A stretch of DNA of 64,000 bases from Maniola hyperantus (taxonomy: Eukaryota; Arthropoda; Insecta; Lepidoptera; Nymphalidae), in contig NC_048537.1 of NCBI RefSeq assembly GCF_902806685.2, positions 7,648,720 to 7,712,719 of the forward strand. The letters are read 5' to 3'. Below the pieces are notes generated by a model. The model did no database searches and was not told the DNA's origin. It was given only the letters and a program-made list of their open reading frames with translations. Positions 33,901 through 41,200 of the stretch are shown one piece after another. The number at the start of each line of letters is the position of its first letter. The stretch's first letter is position 1. Made by a program: the position numbers and the translations under genes.

Positions 33901-34883
33901 TGCCTAGAGCAAACTTCAAGCGTATAGCTCTCTCCATCGACTCTGAGCTTTCTTATGAGGATCATTTTTTAGTTGTTTCTGTGTAAATTAGGTACCTAGT
34001 TAGTGTATTTCTAATATGAATAAAAAAATTACTTACCACATTTACCATAATATTTAAAAGTTATATTATTGTTAGTTTCGCAGGCCGCGCGTCGCAGCTC
34101 ACAAATGCCAGGGTAGTCTTTCGCATCGCTGGCGCAAAGGGCTCGTGAGCCTTCATGGTCCCCATAACTGGGGCACGAGGGAGGGCATTCACAGTTGTGA
34201 CTCTTCCCGTCGGGCGTAGGCCGACACAGCTCCCCAGGGCCACAGGTCACTCCTCGGCAAGGGTCCGGCACGTCTGCCACAATATGCACATCAATTAGCT
34301 GTAACAATGGAAACGTCAATCTGCGATACAATTTTTTATAGGCCATTATACAAATTAGAAAACTGATCCCAATGACGTCAGACACAAAAAAATGCATTTT
34401 TGTGGCGGATACTGGTATGTATGTGTGCTGAAAGCTGAGGTTAAGTTTAGCAAATAAATTAATATGAAAAGTCCGATATTAAGATATTACGTAGGTAGTA
34501 CCTACCTACTAAATGTAGTGAATCTTACTATCGGATCCCGAGGCATCGCAAAGGTCTGCACTCTGCACTCCTACAATTCCGAAAATCCTACCTACAAGCC
34601 GTAGTTAGGAATCAAAGGGAGTGGGGTCGAACCAGGCCAGCTACATTTTTTATTTTCATTTTCATAGCATAGCTGTAGATCTAGATATGAAGAAACCCCA
34701 TAGGTACAGAGTGCATAAGGTAGATAACAGATCTATATTAAATTTATTATAGGTAAGTATCTACTATCTACCTACCTAAGTAGGTATATGCGAGTTGCCA
34801 TAGTTGCACTTACCACTAGGAAACAAATAGCACCCAAAAGCTGTTGCCACCAGCACCGTGAATGTGCTCGAAGTAGTTAACAT
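24745..34883 (-). CDS. agrin: Agrin-like extracellular matrix proteoglycan core, 15 coding exons, about 1,152 residues
   Basis: Secreted multidomain matrix protein. Coding exons in gene order: 34814-34883, 34037-34273, 33361-33576, 32203-32415, 31258-31470, 30753-30853, 30399-30513, 29727-29966, 29033-29358, 28292-28433, 27438-27698, 26868-27014, 26296-26754, 25606-26164, 24745-24904. Phases agree throughout and the total is a multiple of three. Modules: signal peptide, Kazal 1-7, Cys-rich module, laminin-EGF 1-2, Kazal 8, acidic linker, laminin-G. This is the agrin order; vertebrate agrin has nine follistatin-type modules, an SEA domain and three laminin-G domains, so this model is shorter at its C-terminus. 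No NtA domain precedes Kazal 1, as in agrins lacking the NtA form. The weakest junction is exon 13 to 14 (donor ATCG|GTTATC). The stop is discussed under exon 15. Agrin identity is by architecture. Confidence 0.85.
24985..25115. mobile_element. Partial MITE related to 50936-51109
   Basis: Holds 'gatgatagccaccgagctt', 'tcgtagaaaactttcaatgg' and the right end 'gttggacactgagttagcgaatc', matching the inverted-end element inside a Chd1 intron; the left terminus is missing. Located in an agrin-like intron. Confidence 0.7.
25606..26164 (-). CDS. agrin: Agrin-like exon 14: acidic linker and first part of the laminin-G domain
   Basis: Begins 'EKVHITSKKIEGG' and an acidic stretch ('ENYPIYEEYVDENENEVY'), then the laminin-G fold: 'FDGQARITARTRLPAKRFD', 'DYLWLGFVDDRAALRWDAGN', 'GPLELRSGK' and 'PYIYVGHPPDNVTK'. 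The jelly-roll strands and the 'GPLELRS' edge resemble agrin laminin-G 1. The acceptor (GATTCGCAG) lacks a strong pyrimidine tract. Donor ACAAA|GTAAGA, phase 2. Confidence 0.8.
26296..26754 (-). CDS. agrin: Agrin-like exon 13: Kazal module 8 and polar linker
   Basis: Encodes 'TDCEHMTCYFGAYC', 'CECGAAECAATEAPSVCGSD', 'GRTYLSTCHLRAHAC' and 'AFGPCG', then about 70 polar residues ('RRGSRSADARSNPSRN', 'SVDTSDSGKPDSPEPE') to 'TCIDILPPI'. In agrin the Kazal after the laminin-EGF pair is the last, which fits. The frame stays open to a TAG at 26285-26287. I place a non-optimal donor (ATCG|GTTATC) at 26295 because its phase 1 end joins exon 14 exactly. If this 131-bp intron is kept, the protein ends here without laminin-G. 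Confidence 0.75.
26868..27014 (-). CDS. agrin: Agrin-like exon 12: laminin-EGF module 2
   Basis: 49-codon 1-1 exon: 'CGCSAFGSVREDC', 'TGRCVCKSGIQGQKCTVC' and 'LGPNGCFDR'. Eight cysteines in laminin-EGF order. Acceptor TTAATAG, donor GACC|GTAAGT. Confidence 0.9.
27090..27142 (-). pseudogene. Decayed partial duplicate of the laminin-EGF exon 11
   Basis: 'actgacactgtacgctctcg' and flanks match 27531-27580 of exon 11 in the same orientation. In one frame the minus strand still reads 'EQCDESVQCQYRP', paralleling 'ELCDESGQCQCRP', but the frame is broken on both sides. It sits in the intron between exons 11 and 12. Confidence 0.75.
27160..27417 (+). mobile_element. Lep1-type Helitron fragment in an agrin-like intron
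   Basis: Runs from 'gttataaaggcaaaaatgtgtg' through 'ccgcaacgaagtaacggatc' to 'gcggacgaagtcgcaggcatc' and 'acctagt', the CTAG-type end. A short unrelated segment lies in its middle. Confidence 0.6.
27438..27698 (-). CDS. agrin: Agrin-like exon 11: YGCC segment and laminin-EGF module 1
   Basis: 87-codon 1-1 exon. The first half 'DCQESWYGCCADGVTAA' with 'GCPSQCGCHRLGS' continues the Cys-rich module into a laminin-type EGF domain: 'ELCDESGQCQCRPGVGGQKC' and 'DRCEPGYWGLPRI'. The CDxxxGQCxCxxGVxGxxCDxC spacing is canonical for laminin-EGF. Donor ATAC|GTAAGT. Confidence 0.9.
28292..28433 (-). CDS. agrin: Agrin-like exon 10: Cys-rich module
   Basis: Encodes 'FRPCGDDEALMDAGGRPMD' and 'CGGGPHRKDCPAGSYCHH', then 'TTKAARCCRK', from acceptor GTTATAG to donor GAAAG|GTACAG (phase 0 in, phase 1 out). 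The GPxRxDCPxGSYCH...ARCC pattern recurs in arthropod matrix proteins. It has no start codon and would be missed by an ATG-based ORF scan. Confidence 0.8.
28910..28988 (-). pseudogene. Decayed partial duplicate of agrin-like exon 9
   Basis: About 78 bp matching 29159-29237 in the same orientation with roughly 12 differences. One missing G shifts the frame of 'DGNGQP...' in the copy and leads to a stop, and no splice donor follows. It lies inside the intron between exons 9 and 10. Best read as a relic of a local duplication, not a usable exon. Confidence 0.8.
29033..29358 (-). CDS. agrin: Agrin-like exon 9: acidic linker and Kazal module 7
   Basis: Starts in phase 1 with a polar linker ('NQSAKIMDQGNDIRTSDD'), then 'AVCARVQCAYEATC', 'CACLFDCAAAAAAASAPVC', 'ASDLRMYPTLCHMKLEAC' and 'RPLALCRGLE'. 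A run of alanines sits between the fourth and fifth cysteines. It ends in phase 0 at GGAG|GTAAGG. A frameshifted partial copy of this exon lies at 28910-28988. Confidence 0.87.
29727..29966 (-). CDS. agrin: Agrin-like exon 8: Kazal/follistatin module 6
   Basis: 80-codon 1-1 exon: 'ESCGGIKCPNGMWC', 'CACAATCADAPREPVCADNR', 'RTFPNECSLQRAAC' and 'VAYFGECTG', then a short polar linker 'MHDQNNTAG' to the donor GCAG|GTAATT. The Kazal core has PVCADNRRTF, so the usual SDG is ADN. Confidence 0.88.
30399..30853 (-). CDS. agrin: Agrin-like exons 6 and 7: Kazal module 5 split by an intron
   Basis: Exon 6 (30753-30853) encodes 'GCENKKCEFYAVCESDG' and 'CVCPQHCEEGT', then a phase 0 donor (ACT|GTGAGT). Exon 7 (30399-30513) encodes 'ETEEICGNDNKTYSSVC', 'ALRDVACREK' and 'HMGSCG'. 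Together they form one Kazal module with 'EEICGND' in place of the usual PVCGSD. It is the only Kazal module in the gene interrupted by an intron. Both exons are too short or lack an ATG to stand out as ORFs. Confidence 0.82.
31258..31470 (-). CDS. agrin: Agrin-like exon 5: Kazal/follistatin module 4
   Basis: 71-codon 1-1 exon: 'GSNGVCAGRVCPHGGEC', 'CRCPRCSNEFAPVCGSDGI', 'SYGNRCKLQLEAC' and 'LYDGPCS'. Acceptor TTACCAG, donor TGTA|GTAAGT. The intron on its 5' side (higher coordinates) carries the SINE-B insertion with a perfect 12-bp duplication. Confidence 0.9.
31600..31868 (+). mobile_element. SINE-B, full length, perfect 12-bp target-site duplication
   Basis: tRNA-like head with A box ('tagcctagtggttagg') and B-box-like 'gatcgatccc', body 'ctctaacttttcggagttac', 'cgtgaggaaacctgcatgg', 'tggtagactatggcc' and a short GAT-rich tail. 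The duplication 'attgaacactaa' is present at 31588-31599 and 31869-31880. It lies in the intron between agrin-like exons 4 and 5. Confidence 0.95.
32203..32415 (-). CDS. agrin: Agrin-like exon 4: Kazal/follistatin module 3
   Basis: 71-codon 1-1 exon: 'GVNPCAEVECRHGAEC', 'CACPPPCEPVLRPVCGSDA', 'RTHDSECELKRAGC' and 'LHAGACG'. GC content is much higher than in the neighbouring introns, as expected for a lepidopteran exon. Confidence 0.9.
32453..32605 (-). mobile_element. Lep1-type Helitron, truncated
   Basis: Starts at the CTAG end ('actagatgatgcctgcaact'), then 'cgtccgcgtggatttagg', 'ccgggataaaaagtaaccta' and 'caaatttcgtcgaaatcag'; the 5' third is missing. An RTE-like tail remnant ('ggatggatggatgtccactg') follows at 32630-32660. 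Confidence 0.7.
32985..33310 (+). mobile_element. SINE-C, near full length
   Basis: tRNA-like head ('cgcagtgctaaggcactgtg', B box 'gggttcgattccc'), then the diagnostic body 'tggctagttaccacccta', 'ccttccaggttagcccgcat' and 'ccaccaggtgagatcgcagt'. In an agrin-like intron. Confidence 0.85.
33361..33576 (-). CDS. agrin: Agrin-like exon 3: Kazal/follistatin module 2
   Basis: 72-codon 1-1 exon: 'DPCAGVTCPDPEVC', 'CRCAEPCPLEFSPVCASDGK', 'TYSNECQMHRESC' and 'FKGQCSS'. All expected Kazal cysteines are present, including the C-x-PVC-x-SDG-TY core. A SINE-C copy lies in the adjoining intron at 32985-33310. Confidence 0.9.
33715..33960 (-). mobile_element. RTE-type LINE 3' fragment
   Basis: 'cactgctggacataaagtct', 'gggacttccacacgccgcgg', 'tgtcgtctgtccaccttgcg' are antisense to the C-terminal ORF end of RTE elements (Arg-rich 'GRPPxRWxDD' type region) and the usual 'tccagcagtg' 3' end. 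Degenerate; no open frame remains. Confidence 0.6.
34037..34273 (-). CDS. agrin: Agrin-like exon 2: Kazal/follistatin module 1
   Basis: Symmetric 1-1 exon of 79 codons. It starts 'DVPDPCRGVTCGPGELC' (follistatin EGF-like half), then 'CECPPSCPS', 'ALCASDAKDYPGICELRRAAC' split across the Kazal core, and ends 'KYYGKCG'. The loop between 'CPS' and 'ALC' is longer than in the other modules. Donor TGTG|GTAAGT. Confidence 0.85.
34814..34883 (-). CDS. agrin: Agrin-like exon 1: signal peptide
   Basis: Encodes 'MLTTSSTFTVLVATAFG' then 'CYLFPSG', a short n-region followed by a hydrophobic core typical of a secretory signal, and ends phase 1 at AGTG|GTAAGT. An acceptor (TTTAGCAG) lies at 34905-34907, so the exon starts at 34904 with 21 bases of leader before the ATG. 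The G at the donor joins AC of exon 2 to make Asp. Confidence 0.8.
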
Positions 34884-34903
34884 TTTCTTAATGATGAATG
34901 TAA

Positions 34904-35270
34904 TCTGCTAAACAAAATTTAGTCTAACTTCCACTTCAAAACAACTAAAAAAATAAAAGTAGTAGGTACAGATAAATAAATCTTCAGACAGGCAAAATCT
35001 ATGTAGGTAATATTCCTAAATCAAACCAATATTAATATCACTAACGTTATGAATTAAGTAGGTACCTACTTACTTAGGTAATCTAGTTATAATCTAATTT
35101 AGGACCGTGTTAAGTAATTTAATAACCAAATGTCAAACTTAATGTTAATTGTACTTACCCAATGAAACTTGTTTTAGCCACTCTACCACACAGCTTTCGA
35201 AAAAGTAAGTACAATGTTTTGCTCTCTATCTACATTTTAATTCGTTAATTTACAGAAGTACAATATTAAA
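34904..35270 (-). promoter_or_regulatory. Probable 5' leader region of the agrin-like gene
   Basis: On the minus strand a good donor (CATTGG|GTAAGT) ends a possible non-coding first exon at 35159, and the acceptor TTTAGCAG at 34905-34907 opens exon 1. This gives a plausible 5'UTR intron of about 250 bp. The upstream limit of the leader (about 35270) is a guess; no TATA box was seen on this strand. Confidence 0.5.
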
Positions 35271-38018
35271 GTGTCGACTGTAGTGTCGACCCTTGGGGCG
35301 TCTGAAATCTGAATTGAGGGACTCGAGCATGCGCATTATCTGCCGTGTTCATTGAGAATTAAAATCTATAAATAGAAGAGAGTGGTGTGAATGAAAACCA
35401 TACTCATTTTAATAAGAAATCAATCAACAGAATTAGCCTAGACGGTGAATCTATCGTACGGTACGGTTTACTTCATTTATCCAACGAACTCCTGCTGGTA
35501 ATAATTAGCAAAAAAAAATGAGCTCAGCCACAGCCCACAACTTTTTTTAAAGCACCTTTCAAATGAGAAAAGTAGAGTGAGTTAAAATCCTTATCCATAC
35601 CTACTAATACATATTATAAAATAATCATAAAAATAAAGTCTTTCTGACTGCCTATCTGATACCTTTTCACGATCCAAAGGTTCAGAGATAGTTTGCATTT
35701 CGAAAACGGACGGACGTGTGCTTTTTATTTCCCAAAATCAAAGTCAGTATTCCCTCGGAATTTTTGTGAACTTAGATAATCCTAAAAGGGAGCGCTTTAA
35801 ATCTATATTATTATAAAAGCTTAGATGATATAAAAGTGTGTCTATGATCTATCATGTTACCTTTTCACATCCACTTTTACTCAACAAAAATGTGGTACTA
35901 TTCAGAGATAGCTTGCAGCCCGGAAGCGGACATACCTATATGATTTTTATCCTAGAAAATCAAAGAGTTCTCATGGGATTTTCAAAACCTATATCCATAC
36001 GGATGAAGTTGCGGGCATCAACAAATAGAAAGCAAAACACGAGCATAGCGAGCGCGAAATTTTTGATGTATTTCCAAAAGGTCCGCATCTGCATCCGCAA
36101 ATGCGGAACATCTCCATCGATTCAGACATCCGCATCAATTAATGCGGAGCTTTTACGGATTCAAAGCAAGAAGGCAGCCAATCGACTAGCAAAGACAGTG
36201 GACGGGGCCACAGTGACGCGTGTTTGCTAGTATCTTCGTTCGCTAACTGACCAATCTAAAAGTGTACTACAATGGTACCTAACACCCGCATCCGCAAATT
36301 ATGCGGAACATTTGTATTGAATCAGGCATCCGCATCCGCAACAACTCTGCTCCCCCTACGCCTTTCGTGGAACAGAGAATGCTGATCGTAAATAGAAATG
36401 CGCATCACTGCATCTGCCCGGATTAAACTTTATTTCCACTACGTAGGTACCCTACCCTACTTAATGCATAAAAAATAGATCAAGCAAAAGTCGGACTCGC
36501 ACACCAAGGGTTCCGTACCATCGTACAAGAACTGCCTATTTTTTATATATTTTTGGATTTCCATGGCGGCCATTTTGATTTTTTATTATTTGTTGTTATA
36601 ACAGCAATAGAAACATGTGCACTGTGCAGCACTTCGACTATAACGGTTCAAAGATAAGTGCACAGCACTTCGCCTATAACGGTTCAAAGATACAGATGAG
36701 AAGATTATTGGTTGGTAACTCAAAATGGTCGCCTAAACGCCTACTGAAATTTTAGAACTCTATCATTTGTATGGGATTACGTAATAGAACCCTATACTAA
36801 ATTCTTTCCGTGGAGTTACTTAGTTTTTTGCACACATTTCTATTATAAAAGGTATAAAATGTTATTGTGCTCCACAAATGCTTATATAACTGCTGTGTGG
36901 TGTGGAAGCACCACGGAAGCACCTAAAGATCTCTGCTCATAGTCCCTGCTGCTTATTGAAATTGCATGAGGAAGGAATAAAAAAAATATTTTCAACTTTA
37001 ATAATATGTTTATTATCATGGTATACACCAATCAAGACGTTTCCACTCTTATTACACTCATTTGCGTCATGTAACAGAGAATAAGGCTTTACATATGTAT
37101 AAAAATAGGACTGTACGAGTCCCACAAGGACTCCGAAATGCATATACGAGAAAGGAAATACAAATCAAACTCTTTCCTTTCCACTGCGAAAATGCAATGA
37201 CAGTTTACGTATGTGCCTTCAAGCTATACACAATGTTCTGGATTGCACACGATTCATTTTACTATGCAAATGTACTAACATTCGCTTAATTTTGTACATC
37301 GACTAAGGACTAAGCATATCACCTGTCTGTCTACCTCACAGTTGAGGCCCTGAATAAATAGTAAAATCAAGAATGAGCAGATCACGATACAATTCATGTA
37401 AATCAGAAAAATTGGCAACATAATTGGAACAATATAAAAAAAAATTATTTGTCTAAAATCTGTACATTAACAAATAAAATCAAACAGACTTGGTAATAAA
37501 TAAATTCACTATACAGTATCACTTACATAGTCATATTATGTCCGAAATCGATGACGCTTTTTGCTTATCATATAGATAAAATCCACAGCACTATTTGTCA
37601 CTTACACTTTACAGTTAAGTCTAGATCAGTGTCCACGGAAAAAAGATCTCTATGGCTATTTACATATTTGTTATGATAAATTAAAACTATATTTACAGTG
37701 TATTGATCACGGCTCATCGTATGAGCTGGCTATGTTGGAACGCGTCGGTCGATCTCTTTTTACAGAGTCTATTGATCACGAATTTATAAAGTGCATTGAT
37801 CGCAGCTCATCTTATAAGCTGACTACGTTGGAGGAGCGCGTCGGTCATGATCTCTCTACAGTGTATTGATCACGGCTCATCATATGAGCTGGCTAGGTTG
37901 GAGAAGCACGTCGGCTCTTCAGCACTGTTCGCGGCTCATGAGCTAGCTAGGATGTGGGAGCGCGTCGGTCGTAATCTCTCTTTGCAGTGTATTGATCACG
38001 GCTCATCGTATGAGCTGG
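35271..38018. other. Intergenic between agrin-like and Chd1 plus Chd1 3' flank
   Basis: A TATA-like 'ctataaatag' on the plus strand at 35367-35376 has no gene after it. About 35518-35700 repeats 297-460, and 35820-36040 is Lep1-like. About 36070-36340 contains repeated 'gcatccgcaa' / 'atgcggaac' units. About 36480-36810 is a family D repeat with an internal 38-bp duplication ('cttcg..tataacggttcaaagata'). From about 37000 to 37690 is AT-rich, consistent with the Chd1 3'UTR; a minus-strand AATAAA lies near 37008. No protein gene seen. Confidence 0.55.
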
Positions 38019-38053
38019 CTAGGTCGGAGGAGCGCGTCGGTCGTAATCTCTCC
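37696..38053. repeat. Minisatellite made of copies of the Chd1 stop-codon region
   Basis: About five units of 62-70 bp: roughly 37696-37765, 37791-37859, 37861-37923, 37924-37985 and 37986-38053, with a short partial unit at 37766-37790. Shared plus-strand words are 'tattgatcacggctcat', 'atgagctggctagg' and 'gagcgcgtcggtc.taatctctc'. The last unit contains the real Chd1 stop codon (38019-38021) and its final coding residues ('RDYDRRAPPT'). The others are decayed copies downstream in the 3'UTR. Each unit has a small palindrome around 'gctcat...atgagc'. Confidence 0.9.
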
Positions 38054-38229
38054 TATAGACCTCGCGCTCGTAGTCCCGTTCATCATACGCGTAATCGGGC
38101 TGCGCGTATCCGCGCCAGTCATCGGGGTACGGGCGCACAGGCGGAAAGCCCATGCTACCCGGAATGACGGCCCCTTCGAAATACCCGCTGCCGTACGGGC
38201 CTGCAGCCATCGCGCCGTAGCTCCCAAAC
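38019..38229 (-). CDS. Chd1: Chd1 exon 22: C-terminal tail
   Basis: Acceptor TTGATAG joins 'RFGSYGAMAAGPYGSGYFEG' and 'GSMGFPPVRPYPDDWRGYAQ', ending 'EVYRRDYDRRAPPT' and TAG. Gly/Tyr/Arg/Asp-rich, probably disordered. The codons around the stop are repeated downstream as a minisatellite. Confidence 0.92.
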
Positions 38230-41200
38230 CTATCAATGTTAACATTTATTTTTATTTTCATCATCATCTCAAATCATCATCTAACCAGTACTGAACATGG
38301 GTCTCCCCGTCGAATGAGAAGGGTTTCAGACATGGTTCACTATGCTGTGAAAGTGCAAATTGGCAGACTTCACACAAACGCCTTTGAGAACATTATAGGC
38401 AACTCTCAAGCATGTCTAAGATCAACAGACGGAAACGTTTAAAAGTAAAACACAGTTCTGGAAAGATAAGAGATGTGTGTCCGGATCGATCCCCAGATCC
38501 ACTGAATAGGAAAACCACTAGCTATCAGCCTTATTTATTAATTATGTAACTAATTTTTTATCAACAAGCCACTACTTATTATTATAAATGCGAAAGTGTG
38601 TTGATTTCCTTTAACATTCAAACACAGCATAATGGATTGACTTGATTATTTGTATGGGTATAGTTAATGACGTGGTAGTTAGCAGTAGAAAGTAGTTTTT
38701 ACTTTTTATAAAAACCTAAACCTAAGAGAACAGAAGAAGACAGGAGATGTCACAAACATCAGTTAGGGCCGGTTGTTTCAACAAACTTTGACGGACACGT
38801 AACCTTTAAATATGGCGCTAACGAACGTAAGTAAAGAAAAAGCGTTGATTCAGCATCTATTAGCGCTAACGTTCGTTAAAAAGTTACGTTTACGTTAACC
38901 AGTGCTGGCGCCATTGGTGATCGTCAAATCAGTTCGTAACTTCATACTTCTTACAAACGGAATATTTTATTTACAAATTATAATGGAATCAATTTAATTC
39001 AAAGCTTTTAATGATAGTTTTTTTGAAGATTTTGTAAGAAAGAAAAAGTGTTTAAAATGCGAAGTAGCAATATTAATAACTATGTATATAATTTAATATA
39101 CTTAAAATGAAATAAGAAAAGGATACGGAGAAGTAAGTTAATTTTTAGGGTTAGTTTCGCAACCAAAATAACAATGACGAACAGTTTTTTGTACAATGAA
39201 GCAACGCACTTAAATTAACAGATGTTAAAGTTCGTCTACGTCCGTTAAATTTTAACGAACGGATCTTACGAAGACCAATGGTTTGAAACAACCGGCCCTT
39301 AGTTATACAACAAATTGGTTTCATAATATTATAGTTAAGATCTTTGTTTTATCTTTAAGTATTTTAAATAAAATATATAATTATTCAAATTTCAAAATAA
39401 TAATAGGTCACCATATAGACATACCTTCTTTTATCATGAGGTCGCGCAGTCCGGTCGCCGCCTCTATACTGGCGGGGCCCGGGGTAGGCGGGCGGGGTCC
39501 AGGCAGGGTGGGCAGGGTGCGCAGGGTGCGCGGGGTGCGCAGGGTGCACGGCGTGGTCCGTGTGCGCGTGCTGCGCGTAGGGCGGGCGCACTCTCGGACC
39601 CACGCCTCCGCTGTCACGCCGCGTTCGCGACCGGTCCCGGTCCCTGTCGCGCTCGCGGTCCCGCTCCCGATCTCGGTCTCGATCTCGTTCCCGGTCCCGC
39701 TCCCGGTCCCTGTCCCTGTCCCGGTCCCGATCGCGGTCCCGCTCCCGCTCCGAACGGCTCCGCTCTCTGTAGATTAAATCGTCCCGCTTCAAGCTTCCTT
39801 CTCTACTTCTCCGATCCTTGTGCTTGTGTTTATGTCTGTAGGTATGGAAGCGAGATGGTGATGAGCGGGAAAGTTAGCGATGCAAAAATAAAATAGTTAC
39901 AGAAAGTATCAGTGAAATGAAAAGAAAAAAGCAGTGGCATGTGTCGGGGAAGATTAGGTTAGTGAATGGGTCTCGTATCTGAAGAAATGGTGGATGAATA
40001 TTTACCTTTCATGACGTTTGTTTTCGGTCGGTTCAGGGTCACATTCCCCTTCCTCCAGTTTCCTTTTCACTCCTGATGCATGTGCAGATTTATCATTTTT
40101 CTTATCATTATCGGTTTTCGGCCTTTTCTCTTTTCTATTGTTTTTGTCCTGTTTCCCATCTTTTTTATATGACTTAACATGGTTATTGGAGTTATTTATA
40201 TTATTTTTACCATGCGACTGAAACAACAATAAAAGTTTTAATACCATTTTTAAATTTGACTTAAACAAATTTTATACATAGAAATAACAAAAAGAAATTA
40301 AAATCTTTACCTTATTTTCTTTATGCTTTCCATCCTTTTTACTATCACTTTTCTTAAGACCATATCTATACAACCTGTACAATTGCTTTGCATCAAAATT
40401 TGTAAACTTGGACACAAAATACCAGAGATTACTTCTCCATTCGACTTTCTTCTCAGGATCTGGGTATTCAGCTAAGCATATGTCTATTTGGCTTCCTATT
40501 TGAGTCAGGCAAGCTCTGGTCCTCGAAACCTGTTCTGACTCTGACAAGGTTTGATCAGGATTGTCGAGAGCTCGTAGTGCTTTTTTGACAGGTCTCATTT
40601 TTTCTTTGCACTGTCAAAACATTCATTATAAGATAAGAAAAACAAAATTAAACAATACATCCATACTAATATTATAAATGCGAAAGTGTCTGTCTGTCTG
40701 CCAGCTTTTCACTGTCCATCCGTTTAACCAATTTGGATGTTTGCACCCCGCAGAGCCCCCGCGCTAACCCGGTGCGGGCGAGCGCCGGTGTGCTTACCCC
40801 TATTGACATCTCGACATGTCGCGGACTATACTTTTTATGATTTTAAAAAACCGGAAGTCGCGAGCATCATCTAGTTATTTATAGTGCTACATACCTCATC
40901 AAAGACAGAAGGATCAAGGTCGCCTAGCAGTTCTAAAGCTCTAGGTTCGTTGTTAGCAGTGAAGTGCATGGGACCTGCCGGCTTCTTACGACCTCTGGCT
41001 TTGTCATTTTTACTTCGATCTTTGCCTTCCTTTTTTGTGCGCTTCTTGTCTTTCTCTTTCCTGTCATTAGATGCTTCATCGTATGTTAACACATCTTCTG
41101 CTTTTGATTTACCCTGCAATTATAGTTCACATTGAGGACAATCAAGCTCAAGGAAGTTGAATATAATAACACAACAAACCCCTGAAAAACCTAAATAAAT

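Noticed and set aside
35367..35376. TATA box for a plus-strand gene
   Set aside because: Good match to TATAAATA, but no coding exon or ORF follows on that strand.
35838..36230. 130-codon plus-strand ORF
   Set aside because: Covers Lep1-like and 'gcatccgcaa' repeat sequence; no domain or splice context.
39283..39777. 164-codon plus-strand ORF rich in Val, Pro and Arg
   Set aside because: Shadow of the Arg/Asp repeat of Chd1 exon 21 on the opposite strand.
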